NCBI GenBank assembly: GCA_937916845.1
Contig: CALFSK010000048.1
Span: 1 to 42,052, forward strand
Direction of reading: 5' to 3'
Length of the DNA stretch: 42,052 bases
From: an uncultured Lactobacillus sp.
GTDB taxonomy: Bacteria; Bacillota; Bacilli; Lactobacillales; Lactobacillaceae
Below are positions 25,909 to 34,800 of the stretch, piece by piece. Below the pieces are notes generated by a model. That model was not told the origin of the DNA, made no database searches, and saw nothing but the letters and a program-made list of their open reading frames with translations. Position 1 is the first letter of the stretch, and the number at the start of each line of letters is the position of its first letter. The position numbers and the translations under genes are program-made.

Positions 25909-26733
25909 ATGCCTGAATTACCAGAAGTTGAAACGGTCCGGCGGGGGTTAAACCGCCTCGTGAAGGGGGCCACGATTGCCAGTATCGACGTTTTTTGGCC
26001 GAAAATCATTAACAATGATGTTGAAAGCTTTAAACAACGCTTAAAACAACAAACGATTGAAAAAGTCGACCGGCGTGGCAAGTATTTGCTCTTTCGTTTC
26101 AGCAATGGTTTGACCATGGTGTCACACCTTCGAATGGAAGGTAAGTATAACGTCGCACCACGTGGTCAGGAGCAGACCAAGCATACCCACGTTGTCTTTC
26201 ACTTAACTGATGATCGGGATTTACTGTATAACGATACCCGAAAGTTTGGGCGAATGACGCTTGTGCCGACGGGCGAAGAAAATACGGTTGGTGGGCTCAA
26301 AAAAATGGGCCCCGAACCGGTCGCTGATCAGCTGACCGTAGCGTATATGACGAGCATTTTCAGTCAATCAAAAAAGATGATCAAGCCATTACTTCTTGAC
26401 CAGAGTAAGATTGCTGGAATTGGTAATATCTATGCGGACGAAACGTTATGGATGAGCAAGATTCACCCGATGCGTCCAGCCAACTCCTTGACGGAAGATG
26501 AAATCGCTAGTTTACGGCAGAGCATTATTGACGAGATGGCAATGGCCATTAAGGGTCATGGAACGACCGTGCATTCATTTTCAACGGCGTTTGGTGAAGC
26601 TGGTCAGTTCCAAAACCAGTTGCACGTTTACGGCCGGGAAGGCGAACCGTGTGAACGCTGTGGGACCCTGATTGAAAAAATCAAGGTTGCCCAGCGTGGC
26701 ACCCACTTCTGCCCGCACGAACAGCGTTTGTAG
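25909..26733 (+). CDS. mutM: formamidopyrimidine-DNA glycosylase
   Basis: This is a 274-residue base-excision repair enzyme that removes 8-oxoguanine and related lesions. It has the catalytic start MPELPEVETVRRGL (proline 2 after Met removal), the beta-F lysine region FGRMTLVPTG, and the helix-two-turn-helix LLDQSKIAGIGNIYADE. The zinc finger is unusual. Cys248, Cys251 and Cys268 are present but the fourth cysteine is replaced: the end reads CPHEQRL, with Glu271 at the cysteine position and His270 beside it. It starts 11 bases after polA and is followed directly by coaE, so it is co-transcribed. Confidence 0.95.
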   Translation: MPELPEVETVRRGLNRLVKGATIASIDVFWPKIINNDVESFKQRLKQQTIEKVDRRGKYLLFRFSNGLTMVSHLRMEGKYNVAPRGQEQTKHTHVVFHLTDDRDLLYNDTRKFGRMTLVPTGEENTVGGLKKMGPEPVADQLTVAYMTSIFSQSKKMIKPLLLDQSKIAGIGNIYADETLWMSKIHPMRPANSLTEDEIASLRQSIIDEMAMAIKGHGTTVHSFSTAFGEAGQFQNQLHVYGREGEPCERCGTLIEKIKVAQRGTHFCPHEQRL

Positions 26734-26742
26734 GTGGTTGCC

Positions 26743-27339
26743 ATGACACAAATTATTGGACTTACCGGTGGTATTGCAACCGGAAAATCAACGGTTTCTA
26801 AGATGTTAGCGGAGGCGGGATTGCCGATCGTGGATGCTGATAAGATTGCTTGGCAGGTCGAAGGCCCCGGTCAGCCGACCACGGCTAAGATTGCGGCGTA
26901 CTTTGGGCCCCAAGCATTATTAGCGGATGGCCAGTTAAACCGGCCGTGGTTGGGCAAAAAAGTCTTTTCCGACCCTCAGGCGCTAGCCGCACTGACGGCA
27001 ATTACGAGCTTGCCCATTCAATACGCAATGCTCAAAGCCACCGTTGCAGCTGGAAAAACGCAGCCGAGCGCGGTTATCCTGGACGTCCCGTTATTATTTG
27101 AAAGTGGATGGCAAAACGTCTGTGACCAGGTCATGGTCGTCACGGCCCCAGCGGACGTTGTGTTACAACGATTGATGGCACGAAATCACCTCAGTCGTGG
27201 GGATGCGCAGGCTCGAATTGCGAGTCAATTACCGTTGGCTAAGAAGGTCGCCATGGCGGATGTCGTGATCGATAACGGAGAAAACGTTGATAAAACAAGA
27301 ACTACCGTGTTAAAATGGCTGAAAACTATAAATTATTAA
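26743..27339 (+). CDS. coaE: dephospho-CoA kinase
   Basis: This is a 198-residue P-loop kinase carrying out the last step of CoA synthesis, phosphorylating dephospho-CoA. The P-loop is GGIATGKST (9-17). IVDADKIAWQV and VVIDNGENVDKT are family segments, and VPLLFESGW is the conserved lid region. It begins nine bases after the mutM stop codon. ATG 26743 is chosen over a GTG at 26734 that overlaps the AGGTGG ribosome site. Gene order mutM-coaE-nrdR is common in Firmicutes. Confidence 0.95.
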   Translation: MTQIIGLTGGIATGKSTVSKMLAEAGLPIVDADKIAWQVEGPGQPTTAKIAAYFGPQALLADGQLNRPWLGKKVFSDPQALAALTAITSLPIQYAMLKATVAAGKTQPSAVILDVPLLFESGWQNVCDQVMVVTAPADVVLQRLMARNHLSRGDAQARIASQLPLAKKVAMADVVIDNGENVDKTRTTVLKWLKTINY

Positions 27340-27380
27340 AGAAATGTTTATGACTACTAGCAAAACGAGGTGAGAAGTCT

Positions 27381-27893
27381 ATGCAATGTCCACATTGCCA
27401 TCATAATGGTTCCCGCGTGGTTGACAGCCGACCGACCGATGACGGTCGCGTCATTCGCCGTCGCCGTGAATGTGAAAACTGTGGGTTCCGGTTTACAACC
27501 TTTGAACGGGTCGAAGCAACACCATTACTAGTTATTAAGAAGAATGGTGCGCGGGAAGAATTTAACCGCGAAAAGATTTTACGCGGGATTATTCGGTCCG
27601 CTGAAAAACGGCCTGTTAGCATGGAGACCATGACTAGCATTGTCGATGACGTTGAAAATAAAGTTCGCGCACTAGGTGAAAATGAAATTTCAAGTCAAGT
27701 GATTGGCGAGTACGTGATGGAAAAATTAGCAGATATCGATGAAATTTCATACATTCGTTTTGCAAGCGTGTATCGACAATTCAAAGATATGCACGTTTTC
27801 TTAAACGAACTTCAAGATATGATGGAGCGCGACAAAGTTAAATTGGCCAAACAGCCTAAGAATAGTCGCGCGCCAAAAACGAAAAAAGATTAA
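27381..27893 (+). CDS. nrdR: transcriptional repressor NrdR
   Basis: This is a 170-residue repressor of ribonucleotide reductase genes. An N-terminal zinc ribbon has CPHC (3-6) and CENC (31-34), followed by RFTTFER. An ATP-cone domain (about 50-135) includes [19 protein letters not shown], which senses ATP or dATP. The tail is basic. Its usual targets (nrd genes) are not in the window. It lies between coaE and dnaB in the conserved order. Confidence 0.96.
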   Translation: MQCPHCHHNGSRVVDSRPTDDGRVIRRRRECENCGFRFTTFERVEATPLLVIKKNGAREEFNREKILRGIIRSAEKRPVSMETMTSIVDDVENKVRALGENEISSQVIGEYVMEKLADIDEISYIRFASVYRQFKDMHVFLNELQDMMERDKVKLAKQPKNSRAPKTKKD

Positions 27894-27903
27894 AAGATAA
27901 AGA

Positions 27904-29328
27904 ATGGTGCAGGCAATGCAAACGAATAACGAACCGCAGTTAACACCTAAAACGGGGTTGGTGGTACCGTCCGTACCCGCATTAAGTGCGTCTGACCAGG
28001 CCGTCTTAGCGGAATTGTACTTGCCGTTAATTGGACCGTTGGCGTATAGCTTGTACGCGGCGTTACGTTCCCTTCAGAGTTCTGAAAATGAACTCAGTAA
28101 CCGACGGAGTCACGCCGAGCTACTAGGCGTACTGGGCGCTGATCTACCGAGTGTTTTAAGTGCCCGCAAAAGGTTAGAAGCAACTGGCTTATTGCGAAGC
28201 TACTATCAAGAAGACGAACTGGGTGCGGTCTACGTTTACCGGTTACAAGTTCCCATGACTGCGCTGCATTTCTTTGCGGATGACTTACTGAGTATCTTGT
28301 TGTTAGATACGGTCGGCGAGTTGCGGTATCAACAGTTAGCATCGGATTTTACGCCGGCTAGCGTTGATCTCTCAAAGGCACAAAACGTGACCGCCGATTT
28401 GTTGGAAGTCTTCCACATTGACCGGCGAAAAGTGACGAACGACGCACCGTTGTCGGTTCAAAAAGCCCGTGCACAGTTGGCGGCGCAAGAACCGGCGGAG
28501 GCAACGAATCCGGTTATTGGGGACGATGATTTCGATTGGCAATTGTTAGGGCAAGTGCTTAAGCAAAACTACGTCGACTTGAAGCAGGTGGCTGGGTCAC
28601 GCCAGCTCATCATCACGGAGAGCCGGGTCTACGGCATTAGCGAGATTGAAATGGCTAAGCTGATCAGTGAGGTGGCTAGTTTGACGACTGGTCAGTTCGA
28701 TGAAAGTCAGCTGAAGTTGTTGATTGCGCGGCGCTATGAACGACCAAGTGCACCCGCAGTAGCGGAAACGCCCGCACCGGCGACAGCGGCAAAGGCGAGT
28801 TCCACGGCTAAGGGTCAGCTGACGGCTGCTGAACAGCAGTTAGTGAGCTACGCAAAAAGTACGACACCGTACGACTTTTTGGCCGATTTAAAACAAGAAA
28901 AACACGGGTTTGTCACGTCCGGTGAAAACCGGTTGGTTCATGATTTAGTCAATCGGGGTGTTTTGCCGAGTGCCGTGATCAATATGCTCGTCTTTTACTT
29001 GTTACAAAACCGGGAGTTGGCGGCGCTGAACCGGAACTTATTAGAAACGGTTGCAAATGACTGGCAGCAGCATTCCTTGACGACGCCAGAAGCCGCGTTA
29101 GCCTACATTAAGACGCGGCAACAACCGAAAAAACGGCCAGCGCGTCGCCAGAATAATGGGCGGTCGGTCCGTAAAGAAATTGTGCCGAAATGGGCGCAAG
29201 AACAGACCAAGGGTAAGCAAGCGGCGCCAAAGTCTAAGTCAGCGGCTAATCAGTTAACTGAAGCGCAGCGGAAGCAGCTTGCCGAACGGGTCGCAAAATT
29301 AGATGCTAATTCCAAAAAGGAGGACTAA
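27904..29328 (+). CDS. dnaB: replication initiation and membrane attachment protein DnaB
   Basis: This is a 474-residue Firmicute DnaB-type co-loader of the replicative helicase, working with DnaD and DnaI at the origin and at restarts; it is not the helicase itself. The N-terminal winged-helix-like part (LSASDQAVLAELYLPLIGPLAYSL) and the C-terminal DnaB/DnaD DDBH2-like domain (TPYDFLADLKQEKHGF, NRGVLPSAVINMLVFYLL) are visible. They are joined by an alanine-rich linker, with a basic tail. The start is uncertain: ATG 27904 and ATG 27916 both have weak ribosome sites. dnaI follows after three bases. Confidence 0.92.
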   Translation: MVQAMQTNNEPQLTPKTGLVVPSVPALSASDQAVLAELYLPLIGPLAYSLYAALRSLQSSENELSNRRSHAELLGVLGADLPSVLSARKRLEATGLLRSYYQEDELGAVYVYRLQVPMTALHFFADDLLSILLLDTVGELRYQQLASDFTPASVDLSKAQNVTADLLEVFHIDRRKVTNDAPLSVQKARAQLAAQEPAEATNPVIGDDDFDWQLLGQVLKQNYVDLKQVAGSRQLIITESRVYGISEIEMAKLISEVASLTTGQFDESQLKLLIARRYERPSAPAVAETPAPATAAKASSTAKGQLTAAEQQLVSYAKSTTPYDFLADLKQEKHGFVTSGENRLVHDLVNRGVLPSAVINMLVFYLLQNRELAALNRNLLETVANDWQQHSLTTPEAALAYIKTRQQPKKRPARRQNNGRSVRKEIVPKWAQEQTKGKQAAPKSKSAANQLTEAQRKQLAERVAKLDANSKKED

Positions 29329-29331
29329 AAA

Positions 29332-30267
29332 ATGGAGAATGTCTCAGATACATTAAAAATGTTGATGAATCGCCGTAATTTGAATCATCGTTATGAAGCC
29401 TTGATGGACGTGGTCTACCAAGACGTGGATGTTCGTCGCTTTTTAGCCGCTCACCAAAAGGAATTATCCAAGGATGCGCTCGAACGATCGTCTGCTAAAC
29501 TCTATGAGTTTTGTGAAGAAAAACGAAAACTGGCGCGGCATGAACCAACGCAAGCACCAGGTTATCAACCTGAACTTGTCATGAGCAATCATTTGATTGA
29601 TATTGCCTATCAACCAACGCCACAGTTGCAAGAAGAGCAGGCAGCCCGTGAATTGCAGCACCGGGTCCGCTCGATTAGTATGCCGAAAAATATTCAGAAC
29701 GCGACGCTTCAGTCTTACGATCAGGACGGGGACCGTGCCACGGCACTAATGTCAGCCATGGACTTCATTGATGCGTACACCCAAGCACCCAAACGATTTC
29801 ACCGGGGCTTGTACTTGTACGGGTCGTTCGGGGTTGGGAAGACGTACTTGTTAGGCGCGATGGCGAACGCTTTAGCGACGAATGGGTTTCAAACGACCTT
29901 GATTCATTTTCCAAGTTTCGCGGTAGAAATGAAACGTTCCATCAGTAACAATACTTCCGCGGACAAAGTGGACGCGATTAAGCGCGCACCGATTCTGATG
30001 ATTGATGATATCGGTGCCGATGCGTCGTCGACGTGGATTCGTGACGACGTTCTCGGGGTGATCTTGGAATACCGGATGCAAGAAGAATTGCCAACGTGTT
30101 TCTCATCGAACTTCTCGATGCAGGAGCTCCAAGACGGTTACCTGACAATTTCGCAAAAGGGTGACGAAGAACCTGTCAAGGCTCAACGCATCATGCAACG
30201 GGTCCGCTATTTAGCGACTGAAATTGAAATGGTCGGTCAAAACCGGCGTCTCAATCCAGAACAATAA
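29332..30267 (+). CDS. dnaI: primosomal protein DnaI (helicase loader)
   Basis: This is a 311-residue AAA+ ATPase that loads the replicative helicase DnaC. The N-terminal helicase-binding part covers about residues 1-110. It is followed by Walker A YGSFGVGKTYLL, Walker B ILMIDDIGADASS, and arginine-finger and sensor segments near QRIMQRVRYLATEIEM. The ribosome site AAGGAGG lies inside the end of dnaB, so the two genes are coupled. A terminator closes the operon. Confidence 0.95.
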   Translation: MENVSDTLKMLMNRRNLNHRYEALMDVVYQDVDVRRFLAAHQKELSKDALERSSAKLYEFCEEKRKLARHEPTQAPGYQPELVMSNHLIDIAYQPTPQLQEEQAARELQHRVRSISMPKNIQNATLQSYDQDGDRATALMSAMDFIDAYTQAPKRFHRGLYLYGSFGVGKTYLLGAMANALATNGFQTTLIHFPSFAVEMKRSISNNTSADKVDAIKRAPILMIDDIGADASSTWIRDDVLGVILEYRMQEELPTCFSSNFSMQELQDGYLTISQKGDEEPVKAQRIMQRVRYLATEIEMVGQNRRLNPEQ

Positions 30268-30274
30268 AATTAAC

Positions 30275-30312
30275 GCAATTTCTTGATGTGAAGTCTTGAA
30301 ATTGCTTTTTTT
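30275..30312 (+). terminator. terminator after dnaI
   Basis: The 8-bp stem GCAATTTC / GAAATTGC with a 15-base loop is followed by seven T residues. Confidence 0.9.
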
Positions 30313-30543
30313 ATTTAGAAACAGAAGGTTAAAATCATAAAAATCTGATACCAACGTTAATACTAACAAAGCCAGTAAGCTTGTCGCTTGCGAGCCGCAA
30401 CCCCACGTCTCACAAGGCGTCGGTGGCGTAAACCAGAAGAACACCGGTTTACGCCACTTTTGCGGCAGATTCATCATGGTCGACCTCCAGCTAAGGTAAT
30501 TTTTCTATGAAAATTGATTTAGCTTATTTTCAACCAATCCTAG
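30313..30543. other. intergenic stretch with nested hairpin element F
   Basis: There is no gene in this stretch. At 30394-30466 an outer 7-bp stem GCCGCAA / TTGCGGC encloses a perfect 11-bp hairpin TGGCGTAAACC (30424-30434) / GGTTTACGCCA (30446-30456) with an 11-base loop. There is no T run, so it is not a terminator. Function unknown. Confidence 0.5.
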
Positions 30544-30714
30544 CGCAGCCGGCAGAACCAGTGGGCAGTGTCGGCCATGTTGCCTGGCGTTGTGTGCCAG
30601 GCGACATGGCGGGGCGTCTTGAAAGACTTGGGCTTTAGGCTTTCAAGCGAGGCGGAAGCCCGTCCCTTGGCTGTAGCCGACCCCACAGCCCACTGATTCT
30701 GTCCGGCGAAGCGA
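30544..30714 (+). repeat. intergenic structured repeat, copy D (long inverted repeat)
   Basis: The left arm (30544-30570) and right arm (30686-30714) are near-perfect inverse copies sharing GCCGG, CAGAA and CAGTGGGC. The right arm is also a diverged 27-nt 3' box of the family (30688-30714, ends GTCCGGCGAAGCGA). Inside are a 13-bp hairpin CATGTTGCCTGGC / GCCAGGCGACATG (30576-30588, 30596-30608) and an 8-bp hairpin CTTGAAAG / CTTTCAAG (30618-30625, 30640-30647). It lies just upstream of the thrS promoter. Confidence 0.7.
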
Positions 30715-30751
30715 TAAAGCAACTAATCGAAAATAAAAAGGCCTAATCCAG

Positions 30752-30779
30752 TTGACTTTTTTGGTAGAAGTGGTTTAAT
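30752..30779 (+). promoter_or_regulatory. thrS promoter
   Basis: TTGACT (30752-30757), a 16-base spacer, then TTTAAT (30774-30779) with an upstream TGG giving an extended -10. Confidence 0.8.
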
Positions 30780-30784
30780 GAAAA

Positions 30785-31018
30785 CAGATGCAGGAGACAC
30801 GCTTCGTTTACTTGTGATTACAGAGATCTCGGCCTAGTTCTGGAAGCTGAGGACCAAGTTAATGGGGATACCACTTTTGCGAACATGCTCAAATGAGCCG
30901 GAACGCGTCCGTTATTAGCGCTAATGAGTCGGTACGTTTAACGTATCGAAAAATCGGGTGGAACCACGTCAATCACGTCCCTAGTATTAGACTAAGTCTA
31001 GTATTAGGGACTTTTTTG
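30785..31018 (+). promoter_or_regulatory. T-box leader controlling thrS
   Basis: This is a tRNA-sensing leader RNA of the T-box class. The T-box sequence GGGTGGAACCACG is at 30956-30968. The likely specifier is the threonine codon ACC at 30870-30872. It is followed by a terminator stem GTCCCTAGTATTAGAC / GTCTAGTATTAGGGAC (30977-31011) and a T run. Uncharged tRNA-Thr would stabilise the antiterminator and let thrS be transcribed. Another ACC at 30853 is less well placed as specifier. Confidence 0.93.
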
Positions 31019-31075
31019 TCGTCCCGGCGCGGTGTTTTGGTGAGTGGGTAATTTTTTAAGGAGAGTGTCAAATTT

Positions 31076-33040
31076 ATGGCAAGTATTAATGTTAAGTTCC
31101 CAGATGGTGCTGAAAAGCAATTTGATGCCGGCGTAACGACGGAAGATATTGCAAAGTCGATTAGTATTTCATTGGCGAAACGGTCAGTTGCAGGGAAGTT
31201 CAACGACCAAATCGTTGATTATCGCCAACCTTTAACCACTGACGGTTCAATCGAAATTATCGCGGGTGATAGCGAAGACGGTATCAACGTCCTTCGCCAA
31301 ACCGCAGCGCAAGTATTAGCAAATGCAATCAAGCAATTGTTCCCAAACATTCACTTTGGGAGTGGTGAAGGGAACCAAGACGGTTTCTTCTTCGACACTG
31401 ATAATGCTGAAGCCGACGGGAAACAAATCAGTAAAGATGATTTGGAAGCAATTAGCTTAAAGATGAACGAAATCGTTAAGCAAAACTTGCCAATTACTCG
31501 TGAAGTCTTATCAAAAGACGACGCGTTGGCTTTAGTTGGCGACGATCCTTACCAACAAGACTTAGTTAACGACCGTGCCGCTGCAAATGACGGACAAGTG
31601 GTTGTTTACAAGCAAGGGGACTTCGTTGATTTATCCGATGGGGCTCAATTAGCTTCAACTGGTAAAGTTAAAATCTTTAAGTTATTGTCCGTTGCCGGTG
31701 CATACTGGCAAGGTAAGTCCAGCAATCCAATGCTTCAACGGATTTACGGGACGGCCTTCTTGAAGCAAAAGGACTTGGATGCCGACTTAAAGCGGCGTCA
31801 AGAAGCCCGCGAACGTGACCACCGGGTAATCGGGAACGAATTAGACTTATTCTTCGTTGACCCTAAAGTTGGGAACGGTCTACCTTACTGGATGCCAAAC
31901 GGTGCGACGATCCGTCGTCAAATCGAACGTTACATCATTGATAAGGAAGTTGCTAACGGTTACCAACACGTTTACACCCCAGTTTTAGCTAACTTGGATG
32001 TTTACAAGCAGTCTGGTCACTGGGACCACTACCGTGAGGACATGTTCCCACCAATGGACATGGGTGATGGCGAACAATTGGAATTACGTCCAATGAACTG
32101 CCCATCTCATATCCAAATTTACAACCATCATATTCGCTCATACCGTGAATTACCATTACGAATCGCTGAACTTGGGATGATGCACCGTTACGAAAAATCT
32201 GGTGCCTTGACTGGGTTATCACGTGTTCGTGAAATGACCTTGAACGATGGTCATACCTTCGTTGCCATGGATCAAATCGAAGACGAATTCAAGAAGATCT
32301 TAAGCTTGATGGTTGAAGTATATGAAGACTTCGATATTTCTGACTACCGGTTCCGCTTAAGCTACCGTGACCCAGAAAACAAAGCTAAATACTTTGATGA
32401 CGATGCAATGTGGGAACGGAGCCAAAAGATGTTGAAGTCCGCCATGGATGACATGGGTCTGGCTTACTTTGAAGCCGAAGGGGAAGCAGCCTTCTACGGT
32501 CCTAAGTTGGACGTGCAAACGAAGACGGCCCTTGGTGGTGAAGAAACGTTATCAACTATCCAATTAGACTTCTTATTACCAGAACGCTTCGACTTGAAGT
32601 ATGTCGGTGCTGATGGTGAAGAACATCGTCCAGTTATGATTCACCGTGGCTTAGTTTCAACGATGGAACGTTTCGTGGCTTACTTGACTGAAATCTACAA
32701 GGGTGCCTTCCCAACTTGGTTAGCACCAAAGCAAGTTACGATTATCCCAGTTAACAACGGTGCCCACGGGCCTTACGCTGAAACGGTTCGTCGTCGTTTA
32801 GCTGAAGCCGGTGTCCGGGTCAGCATTGATGACCGCAACGAAAAGATGGGTTACAAGATTCGTGAATCACAAACGAAGAAAGTACCATACTTGTTAGTTG
32901 TCGGTGACCAAGAAGTTGCCAACGGGAGCGTTTCGGTACGGAAGTACGGTGAAGAACGGACTGAATCTGAAGGGGTCGACATGTTTATCGGCGCCATCAC
33001 CCAAGAAATTCAACACTACAGCCGTGGTGCTAACAAATAA
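31076..33040 (+). CDS. thrS: threonyl-tRNA synthetase
   Basis: This is a 654-residue class II synthetase that charges tRNA-Thr. An N-terminal TGS domain (about 1-63) and the editing domain are followed by the catalytic core. The core has [10 protein letters not shown], whose cysteine is a zinc ligand, and class II motif 2 around [20 protein letters not shown]. Motif 3 [12 protein letters not shown] and the C-terminal anticodon-binding domain ([12 protein letters not shown]) come last. Full length. It is preceded by AAGGAG and by a threonine T-box. Confidence 0.97.
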   Translation: MASINVKFPDGAEKQFDAGVTTEDIAKSISISLAKRSVAGKFNDQIVDYRQPLTTDGSIEIIAGDSEDGINVLRQTAAQVLANAIKQLFPNIHFGSGEGNQDGFFFDTDNAEADGKQISKDDLEAISLKMNEIVKQNLPITREVLSKDDALALVGDDPYQQDLVNDRAAANDGQVVVYKQGDFVDLSDGAQLASTGKVKIFKLLSVAGAYWQGKSSNPMLQRIYGTAFLKQKDLDADLKRRQEARERDHRVIGNELDLFFVDPKVGNGLPYWMPNGATIRRQIERYIIDKEVANGYQHVYTPVLANLDVYKQSGHWDHYREDMFPPMDMGDGEQLELRPMNCPSHIQIYNHHIRSYRELPLRIAELGMMHRYEKSGALTGLSRVREMTLNDGHTFVAMDQIEDEFKKILSLMVEVYEDFDISDYRFRLSYRDPENKAKYFDDDAMWERSQKMLKSAMDDMGLAYFEAEGEAAFYGPKLDVQTKTALGGEETLSTIQLDFLLPERFDLKYVGADGEEHRPVMIHRGLVSTMERFVAYLTEIYKGAFPTWLAPKQVTIIPVNNGAHGPYAETVRRRLAEAGVRVSIDDRNEKMGYKIRESQTKKVPYLLVVGDQEVANGSVSVRKYGEERTESEGVDMFIGAITQEIQHYSRGANK

Positions 33041-33053
33041 CATCAAGATATAG

Positions 33054-33082
33054 TTGACATCAACTTTGGATGCTGGTATAGT
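33054..33082 (+). promoter_or_regulatory. promoter of infC operon
   Basis: A consensus TTGACA (33054-33059), a 17-base spacer and TATAGT (33077-33082) with TGG before it. This is a very strong promoter. Confidence 0.92.
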
Positions 33083-33088
33083 ATTGGA

Positions 33089-33212
33089 GTTGAGAAAAAA
33101 AGCAGAAGCACCCGCTTCTCGCCTTGGTGACTAGAGTCATCGGGCAGATGAACGATGAATTGATTCCCATTAACGGGGTTGAGCGGGCGCACTGTGTGCC
33201 CGCTCTTTTTGT
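33089..33212 (+). promoter_or_regulatory. infC leader (L20-type autoregulatory leader) with terminator
   Basis: The transcribed leader between promoter and infC ends in a strong terminator, GAGCGGGC / GCCCGCTC (33181-33204) followed by five T. Leaders of this type before infC-rpmI-rplT bind ribosomal protein L20 and stop transcription when L20 is in excess. Assignment rests on position, gene order and the terminator. I did not fold it against the family model. Confidence 0.8.
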
Positions 33213-33240
33213 GAATTTCTCTAAAATTTTACGGAGGTGA

Positions 33241-33762
33241 ATTACCATAGCTAAAGATTCAATGGTTAATGACGGCATCCGTGCTCGCGAAGTACGTTTG
33301 ATCGCCAGTGATGGTGAACAATTAGGTGTCAAGTCACGACAAGATGCAATGAAGATTGCCGAAGATGCCAGCTTAGACCTGGTATTGGTTGCTCCGAAAG
33401 CGAAGCCACCCGTTGCCAGAATTATGGATTATGGGAAGTATCGCTTCGAACAACAAAAGAAGCAACGTGAAGCGCGTAAGAAGCAAAAAGTGGTCAGCAT
33501 TAAAGAAGTCCGCTTGAGCCCAGCGATTGACACTAACGACTTTAACACGAAGCTGAAACATGCTGAAAAGTTCTTGTCGAAGGGTGACAAAGTTCGCGTT
33601 TCGATTCGGTTTAAGGGCCGGGCCATTACCCATAAGGATATTGGTCGTCAAGTTTTAAACCGAATGATTGAAGCTACTAAAGAATATTCAACGGTTGAAG
33701 CCTATCCTAAGATGGACGGCCGGAGCATGTTCTTAGTGCTTGCACCAAAAACAGATAAGTAA
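33241..33762 (+). CDS. infC: translation initiation factor IF-3
   Basis: This 173-residue factor binds the 30S subunit, prevents premature 50S joining and checks the initiator codon. It has the usual N-domain ([13 protein letters not shown]), a lysine-rich linker and the C-domain ([18 protein letters not shown]). No ATG, GTG or TTG fits the strong site GGAGGTGA (33233-33240). The frame instead offers ATT at 33241 (next residues TIAKDSM) or ATA at 33247. Rare starts are a known feature of infC and let IF-3 repress its own translation. I use ATT by family resemblance, although core spacing would suit ATA. The first ordinary ATG, 33262, would cut into the N-domain. Confidence 0.93.
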   Translation: MTIAKDSMVNDGIRAREVRLIASDGEQLGVKSRQDAMKIAEDASLDLVLVAPKAKPPVARIMDYGKYRFEQQKKQREARKKQKVVSIKEVRLSPAIDTNDFNTKLKHAEKFLSKGDKVRVSIRFKGRAITHKDIGRQVLNRMIEATKEYSTVEAYPKMDGRSMFLVLAPKTDK

Positions 33763-33783
33763 TTTCTAGGAGGATTATTGATT

Positions 33784-33978
33784 ATGCCAAAACAAAAGAC
33801 AAACCGCGCCGCTGCTAAGCGTTTTAAAGTAACCGCTAAGGGTAACATTAAGAGCGCCAACGCTTTCACTAGTCACCGTTTCCATGGTAAGACTAAGAAA
33901 CAACGTCGCCAATTACGTGGTACGGCTATCATTGAAAAGCCAATGGTAAAAACATACCACAAGTTATTACAAAAATAA
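33784..33978 (+). CDS. rpmI: 50S ribosomal protein L35
   Basis: This is a 64-residue, very basic protein with the family start [20 protein letters not shown]. It lies in the conserved order infC-rpmI-rplT. ATG 33784 is ten bases after GGAGG. A TTG at 33778 is too close to the ribosome site. Confidence 0.97.
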   Translation: MPKQKTNRAAAKRFKVTAKGNIKSANAFTSHRFHGKTKKQRRQLRGTAIIEKPMVKTYHKLLQK

Positions 33979-34014
33979 TTCACAACGTTTTAGTTAAATC
34001 TAGGAGGAAATAAG

Positions 34015-34371
34015 ATGGCTCGAGTAAAAGGTGGAACTGTAACACGTAAGCGTCGTAAACGCATTTTAAAATTAGCTAAAGGTTACCGTGGTGCTAAGCA
34101 TATCCAATTTAAGGTTGCTAAGGACCAAGTAATGAAGTCATACGAATATGCTTTCCGCGATCGTCGGAAGCGTAAGAGTGACTTCCGTCGTCTTTGGATT
34201 GCTCGTATCAACGCAGCAGCCCGGATGAACGACTTAAGCTACAGCAAGATGATGCACGGTTTGAAGTTAGCTAACGTTGACGTTAACCGTAAGATGTTAG
34301 CTGATTTAGCTGTTAACGATGCCGATGCTTTCAAAGCATTAGCTGACACGGCTAAAAAGGCCCTTGCTTAA
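34015..34371 (+). CDS. rplT: 50S ribosomal protein L20
   Basis: This is a 118-residue, strongly basic 23S-binding assembly protein, starting [20 protein letters not shown] with [13 protein letters not shown] in the middle. Besides its structural role it probably represses its own operon through the infC leader. A GGAGG site precedes it and a terminator follows. Confidence 0.98.
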   Translation: MARVKGGTVTRKRRKRILKLAKGYRGAKHIQFKVAKDQVMKSYEYAFRDRRKRKSDFRRLWIARINAAARMNDLSYSKMMHGLKLANVDVNRKMLADLAVNDADAFKALADTAKKALA

Positions 34372-34406
34372 TTAAAAAATAATCCGTCCTAGTTCTAGGT
34401 TCGGTT

Positions 34407-34445
34407 AAAAGGTGATGTCACATTCGGTGGCGTCACCTTTTTTAA
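34407..34445 (+). terminator. terminator of infC operon
   Basis: The stem AAAAGGTGATGTCAC / GTGGCGTCACCTTTT (two G-T pairs) is followed by T residues. Confidence 0.95.
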
Positions 34446-34469
34446 TACGGTGGATTGTGATTGAGCCAA

Positions 34470-34726
34470 GTCCGGTTGCTGCTGATAACATGCGGTCGTG
34501 GGACCGGGTTAAGCCTGAGGAGCGGTCTTAACCCTCGCCCGGAACGATTGCAAAAAGCACAATCGTCCCGGACCGTCCGTGGCCTAAGACCGGAAAAAAA
34601 ACGCCAGTCTAATGCCACCTTCACAACCGATGCTATCAGCGACAGCCTATGAGTATCCGACGACAATAACAACAGTCAATACATTTTAGCGTAGGCGGGG
34701 CACACCGTTTCTGCCTGCCGAAGCGG
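34470..34726 (+). repeat. intergenic structured repeat, copy E (most complete)
   Basis: An outer stem of 14-nt arms (34474-34487 with 34634-34647; core GCTGATA / TATCAGC, one mismatch) encloses four hairpins. The first is GGTC / GACC. The second is GGGTTAAG / CTTAACCC (34506-34513, 34527-34534) with loop CCTGAGGAGCGGT. The third is CCGGAACGATTG / CAATCGTCCCGG (34539-34550, 34560-34571). The fourth is GTGGC / GCCAC with inner pairs (34579-34618). A spacer of about 50 bases leads to the 27-nt 3' box (34700-34726). It sits between the convergent rplT and the minus-strand gene at 34801. Confidence 0.78.
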
Positions 34727-34747
34727 AAAATTTAGAAATTGTTTGAC

Positions 34748-34776
34748 AAAAAAAGCCTGAGACGATTGCCTCAAGC
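34748..34776 (-). terminator. terminator of small membrane protein gene
   Basis: On the minus strand the stem GCTTGAG / CTCAGGC is followed by seven T residues. Confidence 0.88.
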
Positions 34777-34800
34777 TAGGTTGCATGAATAAAATAGGGT

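Noticed and set aside
30211..30477. 88-codon open frame on the - strand over the dnaI end and element F
   Set aside because: It runs through the dnaI terminator and hairpins, has no ribosome site and no family resemblance.
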